Assembly: GCA_009760855.2 (NCBI GenBank) | Contig: WPIO01000072.1 | Span: 790,501-854,500, forward strand | Reading direction: 5' to 3' | Length of the DNA: 64,000 nucleotides | Source: Cristatella mucedo | Lineage: Eukaryota; Bryozoa; Phylactolaemata; Cristatellidae | Part shown: positions 62,844 to 64,000 of the stretch, piece by piece | Position numbering within the stretch: position 1 is the first letter of the stretch | Layout: each line of letters begins with the position of its first letter | Program-made: the position numbers and the translations under genes | Notes under the pieces: model-generated | The model's input: only the letters and a program-made list of their open reading frames with translations | Database searches by the model: none | What the model was told of the DNA's origin: nothing

Positions 62844-63495
62844 CAGTCGTACCTCGTTTATCGCGATTAATCAGTTCCAGACTCAACCGCGATAAGTGAA
62901 TTTCCGCGAAGTAGAATTCTGTATTCATAAATTAAATATTTTCGGATTAGAGAATAGAAAACCAGTTCATGACCCTCTAAATACGGTTTTTTAAATTATT
63001 AGAGCCTTCTGGAAATGTAATAACAAGCCTTTATTTACCATTACACTCTCATTACCCAATATATTTGACAAATACGAGAAAATAAGACACGTTAGACGTT
63101 AGAAATGTGAGAGAAATTAACTTGAGCGACGCTGAGCCAATGAGTGGCCAGGATAAGAAGAGGATAGGATAGCCAATCGGTGAACAGCACGCTCTGATAG
63201 GCTTGGTTTCACCACTGCAGATTTTCTGGAAAACATTTCTTGCCCACACACAAGGAGCGGTCGAGCGGCTGCATCTGGCGTTGAAGCTTGTCGGGGGTGC
63301 TCGATTACATAGGCCTGCAGTCCCTACGTACAGTAATTTTACTTTTAATTGTAATACAGGGGTGTATGGTTGACTCAGACAACCGAGAGCGAGCTATATC
63401 ATTTTCACTATCTCGATTGCCTTTTTAATGAATATGAAAAACCGTAATAGCGTGAAGCCGCTAAATTCGAAGTGCAAAGTGGCGAGGGACGACTG
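62844..63495. mobile_element. Non-autonomous DNA transposon, 652 bp
   Basis: Terminal inverted repeats CAGTCGTACCTCG (62844) and CGAGGGACGACTG (ending 63495), 12 of 13 matching. Left subterminal part 'tatcgcgattaatcag', 'cgcgataagtgaat'. No transposase. It separates the unit B start from its homologous upstream flank, which is directly adjacent in unit A. Superfamily not decided; I saw no clear target-site duplication. Confidence 0.75.
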
Positions 63496-63499
63496 TATT

Positions 63500-63960
63500 T
63501 CAAATATTAAAGTCACCGCACCAAAATTTACTGATACGAAGCCGTTCGTATTTTAGCACAGGATCCAACATGCGGGCACAGTGCTGCATCTCTACATAGC
63601 AAAGAAAAACTACCGCAATTACCACCGTAATATTTGCAAATGACCTTGCTACACTGTTTGTAAAACATTTAAATTATATTTATGTAACTTAGACAATCAT
63701 TAATAATCTATAATTTTATAATATAGAACAATTGTATAATAGAAGATGATTCGTGATTTTTAAAACAAGAGCGTACTTATAAATAGAAAAAATTACCAGT
63801 GCCTACTAACTTGAATATCTTGTGCAGCATCAAACTTTCGGTACGTCCAAGCTTACCTTTATGCTGTTCAGACATTCCCCAACATCCTTTGCATGAGCTA
63901 TTGTCTAACATAGCCCTTGTGAGCCCACTAATTTCTTATGTAGGTGGTGTACAGAATTAT
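63500..63960. repeat. 5' flank of AGO unit B, homologous to 50190-50640
   Basis: 'aaagtcaccgcaccaaaatt', 'aatgaccttgctacactgtt', 'agacaatcattaataatcta' and 'cagacattccccaacatcc' follow unit A in the same order. The window ends within this block. Confidence 0.65.
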
Positions 63961-64000
63961 GCAAGGACGATTGCACATATTCTTTTTGCTTAGACGTGAT

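Overview
This is a stretch of animal nuclear DNA. It has spliced genes with long introns, long dinucleotide microsatellites, many 3'-truncated copies of one non-LTR retrotransposon, tRNA-headed SINEs and a Tc1/mariner relic. The protein-coding content is metazoan in character: a CERS1-type ceramide synthase and an Argonaute. I cannot name the species. An invertebrate with a repeat-rich genome fits best. No bacterial operon, CRISPR array or rRNA gene is present.

Layout. From 1 to about 11.3 kb is intergenic sequence filled with retrotransposon tails and SINEs, with no gene I can support. From 11.9 to 28.6 kb on the + strand is a complete ceramide synthase gene in seven coding exons (404 codons). 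All splice sites are GT-AG and all phases agree. Its 8.2-kb first intron holds a SINE, a Tc1/mariner relic and an opposite-strand copy of the gene's own exon 5. The acceptor of exon 3 lies 14 bp after a 108-bp (TC)n tract. From 29 to 37 kb is intergenic sequence, again mostly LINE and SINE fragments.

From 39.0 to 50.2 kb on the minus strand is an Argonaute gene (unit A). At least 13 exons with good splice sites encode N, L1, PAZ, MID and PIWI regions in family order. It carries three or four in-frame stops, all TAG, plus a 2-nt insertion. All four positions of the slicer tetrad are substituted. I read it as a recently disabled, or unusually decoded, slicer-dead Argonaute. From about 57.5 kb to the window end is a second, shorter and much more decayed copy of the same locus (unit B, minus strand), with homologous flanks. 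A third, very faint 5' exon remnant may lie at 36.2 kb. The region therefore looks like a tandem Argonaute array in decay.

The two gene systems are unrelated in function: sphingolipid N-acylation in the ER versus small-RNA silencing. The points most worth a second look are the Argonaute array with its TAG-only stops and lost catalytic residues, and the inverted, splice-ready duplicate of CERS exon 5.
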